NCBI RefSeq assembly: GCF_036588685.1
Contig: NC_086378.1
Location: 76,277,127 to 76,341,126 of the forward strand
DNA length: 64,000 nt
From: Mytilus trossulus
Taxonomy: Eukaryota; Mollusca; Bivalvia; Mytilida; Mytilidae
Direction of reading: 5' to 3'
Positions 10,811 through 22,904 of this stretch are shown here, in pieces. The notes under the pieces are model-generated. The model saw only the letters and a list, made by a program, of their open reading frames with translations, was not told the DNA's origin and ran no database searches. Every line of letters begins with the position of its first letter. Within the stretch, counting starts at the first letter, position 1. Made by a program: the position numbers and the translations under genes.

Positions 10811-12820
10811 ATGGCCGCATTGGTAAATGAATGCGATGTTTTGACCTGTCCCATATGTTTAGAAACACTAAAAACTCCTAAAAGTCTACCATGTTTACAC
10901 AGTTTTTGTGAAATATGTATCGGTGAGTTTATTTTATCAACAGAACGTCGATTAGGACATAAACTTTCGAGTTACCCTTGTCCCGTTTGCAGATCAGCGG
11001 TTACGCCCACGCATCCGGATAACGATACTTCTCAGTGGGTATTATCTCTTCCGCAAAGTAAACAAATATGTCAATCAGAAAGAACTGAACAGGAATGCCA
11101 CATGTGCAAAAAGCAAAACAAATTAAATACAGCAACACACTGGTGTCGGGACTGTGTTGAAGCATTTTGCAAGGAGTGTTTACGTCTCCATAATCTTATG
11201 AAGTTTTCTGCAGATCATAAAGTTGTAAAGATCGATGAAATAGAAAAGACTGTCAGCGGAAGCGAGACTGATTTAAGTTTAATTTGTGATTCGTGTCCTA
11301 TTCACAAATCAAAAATCTTTGAAGCGTTCTGTTTTGACCACCAGCAACTATGCTGCGTTCTCTGTCTAACATTGCAACATAGAAAATGTGAAACTGTTCA
11401 TGCTTTTGATGAAATTCATTATCTGAACAAAAGTAGTATATTGTCATCACTAGAATCGGAACTTATCGAAATGAAAAGTAAAGTATATGAAATAAAAGAA
11501 GCAAGATGGGTTCACAAGGAAAGACTAGATGTCGTCTTCACAGAGATGGAATTAAATGCGAGCCAGCATGTTTTATGTTTGAAAGAGAAACTAGATAGTT
11601 TATTGGATATGTTTATAAAAAAACTGAACCTAACCCGTGACGAACAGAGACTATCTTCTGAAGAAAAGATGGAGGTAGTTGATAAACTCTTGAGATATAT
11701 TGAACAATTACAAAACGTGTCAAAAACGGTTCAAGATCAGTGCAATTTAAATCAAGCATTTATTTTCTTTGAACAATCCAAAGCCAAGCTTAAATCCGTT
11801 GTTCATGGCGTAAAAGATGTAATGAATATAAAGTCAGTCAATAATGCTGAATTTATTTTTAGCAAAACACTGGACCAAGTCTCCAGTGTTGATTCTCTTG
11901 GCGATATTGAGTTTTCAACATCTAATTCAATTGATAGTGATGAATTTACTAGACAGTTATATCCACCAAAAAGTATTTTACTTGACAAAAGTAGGCATCC
12001 ACTTTCTTATAACAACATTTCATTTAAACATAATAAGACTGTAAATTTAAAAGGCTTTACCATTTACAGTTGTGTCTTCATTTCGGAAACCATAGTTGTT
12101 TTAGGTGGAAGTGAGACATGTAAGGATGTCTTAACAGGAAACATAAAGACTCTTGACATATCAACTGGAAAAATCACATCCGAATATATTATCGCAGAAA
12201 CAGTCAAAAGACTTGCTGATGATTTTGAGAGTGCATCTCTATTTGTTTCATGCTATGGTTCAAAACTGCACTATTTGAAATTTGTCAACGATTTCAGACC
12301 ACATGTAAATCTCGAAAGAATCACCGAAAGCGTTGGAGGTGCATGTGTATACGAAAAGAATTTGTATGTAATAGTTGAAAAAGCCGTGCAAAAAGTAAGC
12401 ATCGAGCAATTAGAGAAAGACGTCATTCCACAAACATGTTTTAAGACTGATGACGTCTGTTCATCTATTAATGGGCTTGAAATTGATTGCAAGAATAAAC
12501 GTTTTCTATACACATCTCCAGATTTTGGAGTGGTGTGTTCGTCATTAGAGGGTCATACAATCTTTTCTTTTAAAGATAAAAATATGAAAAGTAATTGCAT
12601 AGCTATCTTTTCGCAAGGAGACATATTAATAGGTGATCACAGTGGATCCGTATATATTTTATCAAACGACGGAAAACAAAGAAGAACTGTTATCAAGAAA
12701 TGCAAAAAGGTGTTTCTAATTTGGGATATTTGTTTAAACAAATCTAATATGAGTTCCATTATTTGTGGACCTGACTTCATAGAAATATATGACATTGTTT
12801 CTACTAAACAAAAGATATAA
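10811..12820 (+). CDS. TRIM-family protein 1 (RING, two B-boxes, coiled coil)
   Basis: Intronless reading frame of 669 residues. A C3HC4 RING finger occupies about residues 13-60 (C13, C16, C28, H30, C33, C36, C57, C60). B-box 1 follows at about 96-136 (C96, C99, C112, C115, C120, C123, H127, H136) and B-box 2 at about 162-197 (C162, H165, C174, H177, C182, C185, H190, H197). Residues about 205-340 are charged and heptad-like, as expected for the TRIM coiled coil. The last 270 residues have the look of a beta-propeller-type C terminus, but I see no clear NHL or B30.2 signature. RING-bearing TRIM proteins are usually E3 ubiquitin ligases and many act in innate immunity; that role here is inference. 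The start is fixed by an in-frame TAG at 10793-10795. A close paralogue lies at 31701-33710. Confidence 0.92.
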   Translation: MAALVNECDVLTCPICLETLKTPKSLPCLHSFCEICIGEFILSTERRLGHKLSSYPCPVCRSAVTPTHPDNDTSQWVLSLPQSKQICQSERTEQECHMCKKQNKLNTATHWCRDCVEAFCKECLRLHNLMKFSADHKVVKIDEIEKTVSGSETDLSLICDSCPIHKSKIFEAFCFDHQQLCCVLCLTLQHRKCETVHAFDEIHYLNKSSILSSLESELIEMKSKVYEIKEARWVHKERLDVVFTEMELNASQHVLCLKEKLDSLLDMFIKKLNLTRDEQRLSSEEKMEVVDKLLRYIEQLQNVSKTVQDQCNLNQAFIFFEQSKAKLKSVVHGVKDVMNIKSVNNAEFIFSKTLDQVSSVDSLGDIEFSTSNSIDSDEFTRQLYPPKSILLDKSRHPLSYNNISFKHNKTVNLKGFTIYSCVFISETIVVLGGSETCKDVLTGNIKTLDISTGKITSEYIIAETVKRLADDFESASLFVSCYGSKLHYLKFVNDFRPHVNLERITESVGGACVYEKNLYVIVEKAVQKVSIEQLEKDVIPQTCFKTDDVCSSINGLEIDCKNKRFLYTSPDFGVVCSSLEGHTIFSFKDKNMKSNCIAIFSQGDILIGDHSGSVYILSNDGKQRRTVIKKCKKVFLIWDICLNKSNMSSIICGPDFIEIYDIVSTKQKI

Positions 12821-13970
12821 CATTTGAAGACATTGTTTAGAGTTAAATGTAATACTAATTAATAATCAATCAGTGTACTAACTTAAGGTACACCTTACTT
12901 AAGTTACAGATACATATGGCGTTAAACGTTAGAAAAATGCAAATAATATTGATAAATAATGCTACAATAAGATAAATGGATAAACGACTTAAATGAAAAT
13001 AACGTAATTTATTTATTTTTTATTGAATATGTGTAAGTAAAATTATTTTTAATTTATATAAAAAGAATGAGTGAACACTCTTTATACTTTCTAAGAATGC
13101 TGTGGATTAGGGATTGCACTGTTTTCAATTGCAATATCCGAGAAAGGTGACAACAAAATATAGAAAACTCGAAAGAACAGTTTTAAATTATGTCGAAAAA
13201 GTACTTTTCCAGTGTAAATGATATAAATAACTCATATAAGATTAGGGCAACAATTTGTCCCATATCTCAATTTCAAATTATAGCAAATTTGTTAATAGTA
13301 TAGACATTGACCAGGAGTCTAAATAAAAATTTTTTTTTGTTCTAAAGTTACAACATCTACAACTTGTAATATACAATGATATATATATTAATGGAACCGT
13401 TATTTGTTTGGCTTATCATTATTTCATTTCTTGCAATAACCTCAAATCGTGTGTTTTAATGACCTAACAAGGATATTGAATTGAATTACAAATAAAATGA
13501 TGAATGATTGAATGTCTGATGTTCAATGCTTTTTTCAGCAATCCATGCAATATCATTGTGATCAGTTTATTCGTATATTAGGGAAAGACAGCAGAAGTAA
13601 ACATATGTCATACAACATGAAAACTGACAATCTGCTATAAGCGGAGTTCAAACTTATCTCTGTGTTGTCTTGGTAGTGAAACTGTTAATAAATATCGACC
13701 ATTTAGAACCTTTAAAAAATGCATGGGATTTATTAATGAGACAGCAAAACATTTTAGGTTTTAAAATCATAATCCTAGATAATTATTCAATGTTGCCTGT
13801 TGCTGCTAATAAAAAGCAAATTTATACACTCACAGCAATGAACTCATATCAAACAAAATGATATACTAGAAATAGTTTAAAAAGTGTAGATAAATTCAAG
13901 TGAGACAACACTTGCAACATATCTAAAGTAGAAAATTATGATGATGCATCATATTTAGAGATTACATACT
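12821..13970. other. 3' flank of TRIM gene 1, shared with copy 2
   Basis: No gene is seen. The sequence is conserved in outline with 33711-35215, including AATAATCAATCAGTGTACT just after the stop codon and a GACAACAAAATATAGAAAAC block near 13,150 (33,990 in copy 2). This is duplicated flank, possibly 3' untranslated region at its start. Confidence 0.6.
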
Positions 13971-13974
13971 TTAG

Positions 13975-15310
13975 TATGTTGGTGTTTGTTTTTGTTGACT
14001 TTCAGCGTTTCTGTTGTTCCTTTATATCCTTTTATAGTTGATATGTTTTCTGCAGTTTAATTTTGTCACCGAAATTTGATTTTCTCTCAATCGATTCATG
14101 ACTTATGTACAATGGTATACTACTGTTGCCTTTATTGAATTGCAGTCAAGCTAACATTTTTACATGGTTATTCTTCTACTTGTAATCAAAAGAAATTTAC
14201 TGTTCCTGATTATTCTCTCACTTGAATTCAGGGTAACTGACAACTTATTTTTCAAGGTAATACTTCCACTGGTCGTCATGTTAATTCGTAATCAAGTGAA
14301 AGGCTTATCTAGCTTTAAAACCAGGTTTAAGCCATCATTTTCTACATTTGTCAGGAATTTGACGGTTTTAATCAATTCCTTGGATGTGTTTGAGCTTTGG
14401 ATTTTTCCTTGGAGTTAACCCGATTTTACTTTTTCATGGTAAGTCTCCGACTTGTCGGCTCTCACTTTTTGTCAGTTAAACTTGTTTTTCGTTGTGATTA
14501 TCTCACTTGTAACTTATTTCTAGAAGGGTTCTATTATCTTTCTTCAGGGTAATTTGAAGTTACGGTGAAATCTCCACTAGTCATCAGTAAAAAGAAAAAA
14601 CTAAATTATCGAATAATAGGCAGAAGATGTCTGACATATCAAATTAATAAAAACTTACCAATCAAACTGCTAGATTAATATGAAGTGAGAGGATCCTGAG
14701 ATATGGGTGACCCAAATGTGTAATGGACAGAAATACGATGTGTTTGCAGCATAACTCCAACTCTAAAGTTGGGATATAAAAACACATACCTGAAATAAAG
14801 GCTACATTAATATACCGCTGTCGAAAGTCATAAATCGATTGAGTGAAAACAAATCCTGGTTAATAAGTAAGACCGAGGGAAACACACCAACAATAAGAGG
14901 AAAACAGCAAGAACACTGTTATGCAACAAAAAACAAGCGAGAATGCAACATACACAGAAACGAACAATAAGATAACAACTGCCAATTTCCTGACTTGTAT
15001 AAGACATTTTAAACTATTTTTGTTGCTAGCCAAACGTTGCGCTTTTATGGCAAAGTTAGATATTTAAAAATATCACTATTTTGACAAAATTACATGACAG
15101 AATTACAGTTCAAGTTAATGAAAGAACATTCGGGACAGAGTATATACAAACAAACAATGCAATAGTACGTTTGAACTTGATACCCTAAGGTCATACTGTT
15201 TCTACATAAAAAAAAAATACCTGTACCAAGTCAAGAATATGACAGTTGTGTTCTGTTCGTTTAATGTGTTAGGACTTTTTCATTACACCGTTTAGTAAAG
15301 GAACGTCCAT
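13975..15310. repeat. Cluster of R2 and R3 repeats, partly in opposite orientations
   Basis: R2 lies at about 13975-14145 (plus), an inverted R3 at 14310-14430, an inverted R2 at 14805-15010 (AATCGATTGAGTGAAAACAA, then AACAACTGCCAATTTCCTGA) and another inverted R3 at 15225-15310. The same series, in the same order, is found at 35225-37575 in copy 2, so the cluster was in place before duplication. 14430-14800 carries short direct motifs of the GGTAATTCTCC and TCATCAGGGT kind. Confidence 0.6.
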
Positions 15311-15954
15311 TTTAAATTTTTCTAAAGAAAGTTAGCTACTCAGTTTTAAAAATAACAAGCGTTTCATAACATTAGTATACATTGATAGGATATTATTTAA
15401 GGAATAAAAAGAACGGGAAAAATATATAGGTCCGTGTGTTTGCTTTCGAGGTATTGGCAATTGAATTTTTACCGGGGAAATTTTCTCTTTTAAATTTCAT
15501 AGCTTTATCATTGAAAAGTTTAAATTCTCAAAAACTGTTAAAAAAAAAAGATTTATAAAACTTTAACAGATGGATGATATTTATATGTGTATAGATTTAT
15601 GAAAAGAAAAATGGGGGTTAAAGGGCGAAAGTTGTTAGGCATTCCAATGGATAAAACTGGAGGATTCCGAAAATATGACCGAAATTTCAAAACATGACAA
15701 GCGAGCATCATTAAGGCTCGGGTTTTTTATTTGTCTTTTCAAAGGTTTACCACATACATGTACATCACATGGCCGATATGATCAGGCTGGCTAAAGTAGT
15801 AGCTGTAGAAAGGCCTGTAAAATATTGCTTAAAGTATTTCAGTTTGGAATTCCCTCTGTCATTGTGAATCTAAACGGGTTATTCTATTTTGATATAAGGG
15901 AAAAAAGGTTTTTAATATTTGGCATCATTTGATGACTTCAGGGACATTGACTTA

Positions 15955-16350
15955 GTTCAGACCGTTGAACTCATTAAAAGAGGGATGAAAGATACCAAAG
16001 GGACAGTCAAACTCGTAAATCTAAAACAAACTGATTTTGGGCCCTTTATACTTGTTGTTCGGTGTGAGCCAAGGCTCCGTGTTGAAGGCCGTACTTTAAC
16101 CTATAATGGGTTTCTTTTTAAATTGTTATTTGGATGGAGAGTTGTCTCGTTGGCACTCACACCACATCTTCCTATATCTATTGTAAAGGCCATGGCTAAA
16201 AATGAAAAAGACAAACAGAAAAACAATAGTACACATGACACAACATAGAAAACTAAAGAATAAACAACACGAACCCCACCAAAAACTAGGGGTGATCTCT
16301 GGTGCTCCAGAAGGGTAAGCAGATCCTGCTCCACATGCGGCATTAACCAA
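15955..16350 (-). repeat. Repeat R1 with a repeat R4 inserted in it
   Basis: The left R1 part ends at CTAAAACAAACTG (about 16,033) and the right part resumes at CCATGGCTAAAAATGAAAAA (about 16,191). Between them sits an inverted R4 (GGTGTGAGCCAAGGCTCCGT, then GGCACTCACACCACATCTTC). In the uninterrupted R1 at 3055-3250 the two R1 parts are adjacent. The open frames here (for example 15919-16248) are chance products of these repeats. Confidence 0.7.
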
Positions 16351-16689
16351 TATTGCGCCTCTGTCTGTTAACCTTCAAATGTAATTTTTTTTAAAAGGCA
16401 CACTCCATAAGAATACTTCTAAAAGATTTTAAAATAAAGGCATCATTATAATACTAAGGTTTTTTTTTAAAAAGGAGTGTGAACTAGAACGAAACATGCA
16501 CTCCACCTGACAATCCTTATAATACACGTGTGTACGCACCCGAAAATCCGGCTCCAATTCTCGACAATGTACACATAAAAGTCATCATGGTCATGAGAAG
16601 TACAATTTCCATAACATTTTCTTTATCCACAGGACACTTTACCTGAAATTCAAAACTCCTTGTGCAAGTCAAAACATATTGATATATGT

Positions 16690-18155
16690 AACTAGTATGG
16701 ACACAACATTCAAGCTGGATACAGCTCTGAATTTGGATTGTGGTTAAATAGTTGACACAACATAGGTTTCTGACACAGAATAAATGTGGTCTAAGAACTT
16801 CAACTTTAAAATTTTAAATTGGACATTTTCCTATTTTGGTCCAATATCCAAAATCTAAATACATGTTTAAATTCAGCATATCATAGAACCCTAAGAATTC
16901 AATTTTTGATGAAATTAAATAATATTTAATTTTAGACCCTTTATACCTCTATGTGGACCAATTTGATAACCGGGCCCAAATATTAAAAATCTAAATACAC
17001 TATTAGATTCAGCATATTGAAGAACCCCATATATTCAATTTTTGTTGAAATGAAACAAAGTTCAATTTTTGACCCTTTGGATCTTAATGTAGACCAATTT
17101 GAAAACGGGACAGTACTGTGCAATTGAATATTTCTGGCTATTGGCAATACTGTGCAATTGAAAATTTCTTGCTATTGTGCAATTAGATATTTCTTGCTAT
17201 TGCGCAATACTGTGCAATTAAAAATTTCTTGCTATTGCACAATACTGTGCAATTGGAGATTTCTTGCTATTGTGCAATACTGTGCAATTGAACATTTCTT
17301 GCTATTGAACAATAATGTGCAATTGATGATTTCTTGCTATTGCAGAATACTGTGCAATTGAAAATTTCTTGCTATTGCACAATACTTAGTATAATCATTT
17401 TTGACCCCGATTTGGACCAACTTGAAAACTGGGCCCATAATCTAAAATATAAGTACATGTCAAGACTCACCATATCAAAGAACCCCAAGAATTCAATCTT
17501 TGTTGAAATCAAGCTAATTTTAATTTTGAACCCTTTGGATCTTTATGTAGACCAATTTGAAAACAGGACCAAAAAGTAAGGATCTGAACACGGTAAGATT
17601 TGGCATATCAAAGAAGCACAATAATTCATTTTTTTTTATGAAATCAAACAAAGCTGAATTTGGTCCCTTATTCCTTGAGACCAAAACAACTCACAAAATC
17701 AATCTAAACCTTCATTTTGTGGTCATAAACCTTTATAGATTTCTATTAACTTATACTAAAGTTATTGTTCAAAAACCAAGAAAAATGCTTATTTTGGACC
17801 TGTTTTTGGCCCCTAAATCCTACACTGTTGGGACTAAAATTACCAAAATCTATCCCAACCCTCCTTATGTGGCCATATACCTTATGTTAAAATATCATAG
17901 ATTTCTGTTTACTAATGCTTAAGTTATAGAGCAAAAACCAAGAACAATGCTAATTTGAGCCCTTATTCCTAAACTGTTGAGACCAAAATCAATCCCAGCC
18001 TTCCTTTCATGGTCATAAACCTTGTGTCTAAATTTCATATAATACTATTTACTTTTACCTAAGTTAGAGTGCAAAAACCAAATGTCTTTGGATGAAGACG
18101 ATGACGCCAACGTGATACCAATGTACAACCAAAAAGTTTTCAATTTTTGCGGTCG
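16690..18155 (+). repeat. Dispersed repeat R9 with internal degenerate tandem units
   Basis: Begins near ATGGACACAACATTCAAGCT and ends near TTTTTGCGGTCGTATAAAA. The body is built of diverged units of roughly 120-140 bp that repeat strings such as GGACCAATTTGAAAACGGG-like, AATCTAAATACA and AAGAACCCCAAGAATTCAAT. Later units carry CCCTTATTCCTAAACTGTTG and GTCATAAACCTTGTG. I recognise this as a dispersed mussel repeat. It is absent from copy 2 and sits where copy 1 homology breaks (about 16,690). Its open frames are not supported as genes. Confidence 0.6.
17113..17388 (+). repeat. 35-bp tandem array with hairpin units
   Basis: About eight units of 35 bp, each containing TGTGCAATTG, then ATTTCTTGCTATTG. 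At unit junctions ATTGCACA ATAC TGTGCAAT forms an 8-bp perfect inverted repeat around a 4-base loop, with some units mutated. It lies inside repeat R9, between its degenerate units. Confidence 0.8.
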
Positions 18156-18861
18156 TATAAAAATGATCTCAAATCTAGTTTTCTAATGGAGTTTGCAACA
18201 ATAGTTATTCAACTACTCATTTTAATACATCATAAAGTATTTAGATATAAATGTCAAACAGTCATGGTGATGATGCCCCCGCTAGCATATGACGTTATAA
18301 AGGTACATAAATCAAGAACTGTAAAAGTGAAGCTGCCAAAAAATGAATTTAAACTGAGTTTAGAGGTAATCAGCATTATATACACATTTCACTAAATTGA
18401 GTTGAGACAAACTTGAGAAATTTTTCCATTTGTGAAAGGGCATAACCCTAGAATGATAATCAAAGTGCTTGTAATCACTGAATGGCTATCAAAGACTGCT
18501 TTAATTTATCAGTTGGTAGTAAAGTGAATTTTGCATTGTATATTGTATATATAGCATTATTTTAAGTTGATTCAACTACTATTCTGGACAGAGAAAGATA
18601 ACTCCAATTTTTAAAGATTTCATAAAGCATTGGTTTTAGGTAGTTCAACAACCATTCTGGACAAAGAAAGATCACTCCAATTTATTGTCTTGAATCTACA
18701 AAAATGTTTTGTTTTTGGCCCTTAATTCCTAGACTATTTGCCCAATAACCCACAAAATAGACCCCAACCTTCTACTTATGGTATTAAATTTTATTGTACA
18801 ATTTCAGAACAATTGAAATACTTATACACGACTTTTTGTACTGACACTACATTAATTAGAT
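18156..18861. repeat. Second R9-like segment with a tandem duplication
   Basis: 18,560-18,625 and 18,630-18,690 are related: TTCAACTACTATTCTGGACA and TTCAACAACCATTCTGGACA are each followed by AGAAAGAT.ACTCCAATTT. From about 18,710 R9-type strings return (TTTGGCCCTTAATTCCTAGA, then CCCCAACCTTCTACTTATGG), and continue after the R4 insertion to about 19,185. Confidence 0.5.
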
Positions 18862-19000
18862 ATAGGAAGATGTGGTGTGAGTGCCAATGAGACAACTCTC
18901 CATCCAAATAACAATTTAAAAATTAAACCATTATAGGTTAAAGTACGGCCTTCAACACGGAGCCTTGGCTCACACCGAACAACAAGCTATAAATGCTTGT
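18862..19000 (+). repeat. Short dispersed repeat R4, well preserved
   Basis: Starts with AGGAAGATGTGGTGTGAGTG, passes through AACTCTCCATCCAAATAACA and GGCCTTCAACACGGAGCCTT, and ends near CACACCGAACAACAAGC. About 135 bp long; no A-box, B-box or terminal inverted repeat was seen, so its class is open. It is inserted into R9-type sequence. Confidence 0.65.
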
Positions 19001-19189
19001 TTTGGGCACCTTTGGAACCCTTATTCCTAAACCTTAGGGACTATATATATAACCCCCCAAAACAATCCCAAGCTTCCTTTTATGATTATAAATATTATGT
19101 TATAGCTTTATGGCTTCCTTTTTACTTATACTGAAGTTATTATCTGGAAACCATCCGTCTTGGGAAGACGACAACAGGATACCTACATG

Positions 19190-22100
19190 TATTTTAACTG
19201 CAAAAATTTCTGTGGTTGTATTACAATTTCAAACATGTACATGAACAATGAAATATAGTTTTAGAAATTGATAAGCCTAGATAGGCCTTATAATTTTTTC
19301 CCCATATAGTTGAGGGACCATTTACACTCAAGACCGAGTCATCAGTAGGCAGTACAGATGTATTAAAACAACCTAGCATCATATTGCTAGTAGTGGGAGT
19401 AGCATTCTCGGGTAAATTTGTTCTTTGTTTTTTATAATATGTTTGGTTCAAATCAAAATAGAATGCTTTTATCTCCCTAATACTTACATTGTAAATAGAG
19501 GTGATACTATTTTGACAAATCCTTGTACATTAGACTTTTCTGTCAAATCTTTATTTCACAAAGAATGAATTGCATAACAATGAACTGAGCGCAAAGCAAA
19601 GTACTTTAATAATACACTTAGACAAAGAGCTAAATCCAGTGATATACTTTGTACTACAGGTCCTTCATTAACATCCATCGACCAAAACCATATCTAAAAA
19701 ACATTCCATACTACATGGTTGGATTCAGAAGTCCTGAAAAAGACATGATTTTTTTTATCATATTTTTAGTATATATATATACACAGGTTAAAACTTTCTT
19801 GTGGTATAATCATTCCGTATCTAGCAACTATCAATTTGCTTCATGCACATATTGATATATGTTGTGTTTACCTCTGTTGGAAATAAGAACACACAAACCT
19901 CCAACAAGTTTTAGTCAATGGACAAAACATTCAAAACTATAAAATATTATCTAAGACTTGTCAGTGTCTAATTACCATTGCCACTGAATCAGTGATATAT
20001 GTACACATAATTATATACATGCAAGACTAAAATTATAGTACATATATAAGACTAAAAATGACATTCAGTCTTTACGACATCTTCATTCCCAAAGTCATTT
20101 TCAAATCTGATTTCATGGTAAAATAAGATTCCATATCTACAACCAAGGAAAAGGAAATATCCCTCTAATAGACTACCATTTAAATCACAGTTTTCTAAAA
20201 TGGAAGCTAGGTCACCTAGAACTAAAAAAATCGAAACAATATATATTAACTATTTCAAATGCATGTACATGAAATAATATAAATCTCTAAAATTCACCAG
20301 GGAGGAACGTCACAATTTCAAATGACATAGGATAACATATGATCTGTCCATATACATGTATGAGGGTAGAAATGGGGGTATCTTATTGAAGTATTCTTGC
20401 CAAATGAAGATTAAACAGTAATTCTTAGACATGACGATAAAATGTACACTTTTTTTCAGACAATTAAAAAAATCAGATGAATTTGACAAATCACACTATT
20501 TGTTTTCCAAAAATATACGTAATGATAATTATTTGAAACATCTCTCAATTCAACAGATATTTTGACTAATCGCAGTTAAATTTTAACCAATTTGAAGCTT
20601 AAACAGTAGCCGAGAATGACTGTTTGATGCCCGACAGTAAAGGGCATTAACTCCCTCATGTATGTACATGTTATCAGCTTTTCTACATATGAGCTAGTGA
20701 GCCGCTATGAACTTAATGGTGAGTGAGTGCAGTTGATGAGCTAATGTTAATCAATTTGTGTCCTCAGTTGGGGAAATTTCAAGGGATCTACATTGTATAC
20801 GAAGAAAACCTGATCATCTGTTCATCGTTCTGTTACTGGCTTTTCACCTCCATAACTTGGCCTATGACATTTTTTAAAGACGAAAGCCAGCTAATTATTA
20901 ACTTCTCCTCACACACATGTATAGAGTATCAGATTACATGTATCTACACATGAATATCATAAAATATTTGCCAGTGAACTGTAATGAAAATTTTTAGCCA
21001 GTGAGCCCAGCTAATGAGCTGAAATGAATCAAACTGTGTGCTCAGCCAGAGTTGGTGATATTTTAAGGTGTTTTTGCAAAGAAAACCTGCAAATCTCAGT
21101 GGCGGATCCATAACTTTCCATAAAGGGTGGACTCTGACTGACCAGAGGGTTGCCCAATCCCGTCATGCTTCAAATGATTTCATATATAATCAACTAAATT
21201 TTCCCATCCCCAGGGTCTGTCTACGCATCTGTTTATCATTCTGCAAAATAGTACTAATACTGGCTTTTTTCCCCTCCCTTATTTGGCCCTAGACAGATGC
21301 TTATCTGTTTATCTTTCTATCACTGGGATTTTTTTACTAGAGATTTCATGCAAACAAACCTGACCTAAAAACCCGTTCTATTGACCCTTTTGGGATCCGG
21401 GATGTCTATTTAAATTTCGGGATGGAGGATTTGATATTTTTAAAATTTGTGACTTCGGGATTTCATGCTTAATTTCAGGATTTTGGGATCAGGACCACTC
21501 CCATCCCAATCTTAAATAATGACTTTTTTAGACTTACCTTCTAAAACTATATAGAAATCACCACTCCGAACAGGAACAATGACACTATGTCTAAATTTAC
21601 TTCGACTACTGATCAGCTGATATGCAAAGCTAAAAACCGACACATAAATAACATAAAATAGTAATTGATTGAAAGATTGATTGCACTTTAAATGTATAAT
21701 TCAGGCACCTGTTACATGAGGAGCCAGTTAGGCAGTTTGTTTACAAATAATAATGCCACGTGTAGGCGCACTGACGTCACAATTCATTTATCTTGCATAC
21801 ACTACAGTTCACTCTTACAGAACCCAAGGTTTATCATGCAAATATGTAACGTGAATGTGATTGATTATCAAATAATACAGATCTAGAATTACTGCATGTG
21901 CACGCAGTTTTAAAAGAAACTAGTTCATCAAATATTTGACACGATTAAGGTCGGGTTGACATTTCTGTCATCGGGGATAATATTGAGATAAATGGGATAA
22001 AACTGACCGTCAAATGTCTAGAGAAGCACATCTCGAGAACATTATAATTAATAAGAAATACTTACCCAAATTACTCTATAACAATAACCCCTATGTAAGT

Positions 22101-22904
22101 GAAATTTCACAATGATAACGATAAATAATTTTGATGATGGCGATGTTCAGCCTTCTGGTTTAATTGGCGCTTAAAATATTCATACTCCTATTGCTTTTTG
22201 TAATAAAATTTGTATAGAATTAAGTATGATTAAAGTTCAGCATTTAAAAATGTGAAATGCAGAAGCATGACAATATTTCACTGATAAAGTGTGTATATAT
22301 TTCTGTAAGCGAAATTGCCTGTACACTTCATAAGGATTACATTTGTGATTCGGTTTATTAAAACCTTTGAACCCAGGGTCGAAGTTCAAGATGTTAACAT
22401 ATTAACGGAAAATTTAAGCGTTGTGTTTACCATTGAGGCCATTTATTTTTATTGCGGGGTTTCACATATTTAAATCGGAGTTATAGAAAAAAATGGAATG
22501 TTCTTAGCAGAATCAAAACAGAAAATAATGAACACTTGATTATTTTCAGCAATACATAAATTGGATTGAGGGGATATGTATTCAAATTATTTGTAAAACT
22601 CTACTTATTTATGTGAAGCGTGTGCTTTGCTTCACATCGACGCCAGAGTACTTCAACCAATCAGGGAATGTTTATTTGGGGCATTCGACCTATTGAACTC
22701 AGATTTTGGCACATTTTAATCTAAATTATAGAAAAATGGAATATTGTTAGTACATATAAAATAGAAAAAGATAAATACTTATAGCTAAAGAAAATTTGGA
22801 TGGGGGTTCTGTGTATTCACATTATTTGTACAACTCTCCTTATTGATGCCATATTTTGGAATTTCCGTGACCTAAATGGTTCGCGAAAATTAATATTTTT
22901 ATAT
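19190..22904. other. Insertion-derived spacer with no supported gene
   Basis: This stretch has no counterpart in duplication copy 2. Two related segments are visible near 20,690-20,790 and 21,000-21,065 (GAGCTAATG.. followed by CTCAG..GTTGG). 22,440-22,620 and 22,690-22,850 are a diverged direct duplication (TTATAGAAAAAAATGGAATG against TTATAGAAAAATGGAATATT, then a shared ATTATTTGTA.AACTCT.CTTAT). TGTGAAGC and GCTTCACA near 22,612-22,640 form a small inverted repeat. Confidence 0.5.

Noticed and set aside
16101-16350. Minus-strand hydrophobic frames resembling a membrane protein
   Set aside because: They combine the retroelement tail R1 with an inserted R4 and are not conserved as a unit.
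17152-17922. Three consecutive plus-strand frames
   Set aside because: They follow the periodicity of the 35-bp array and the degenerate units of repeat R9.
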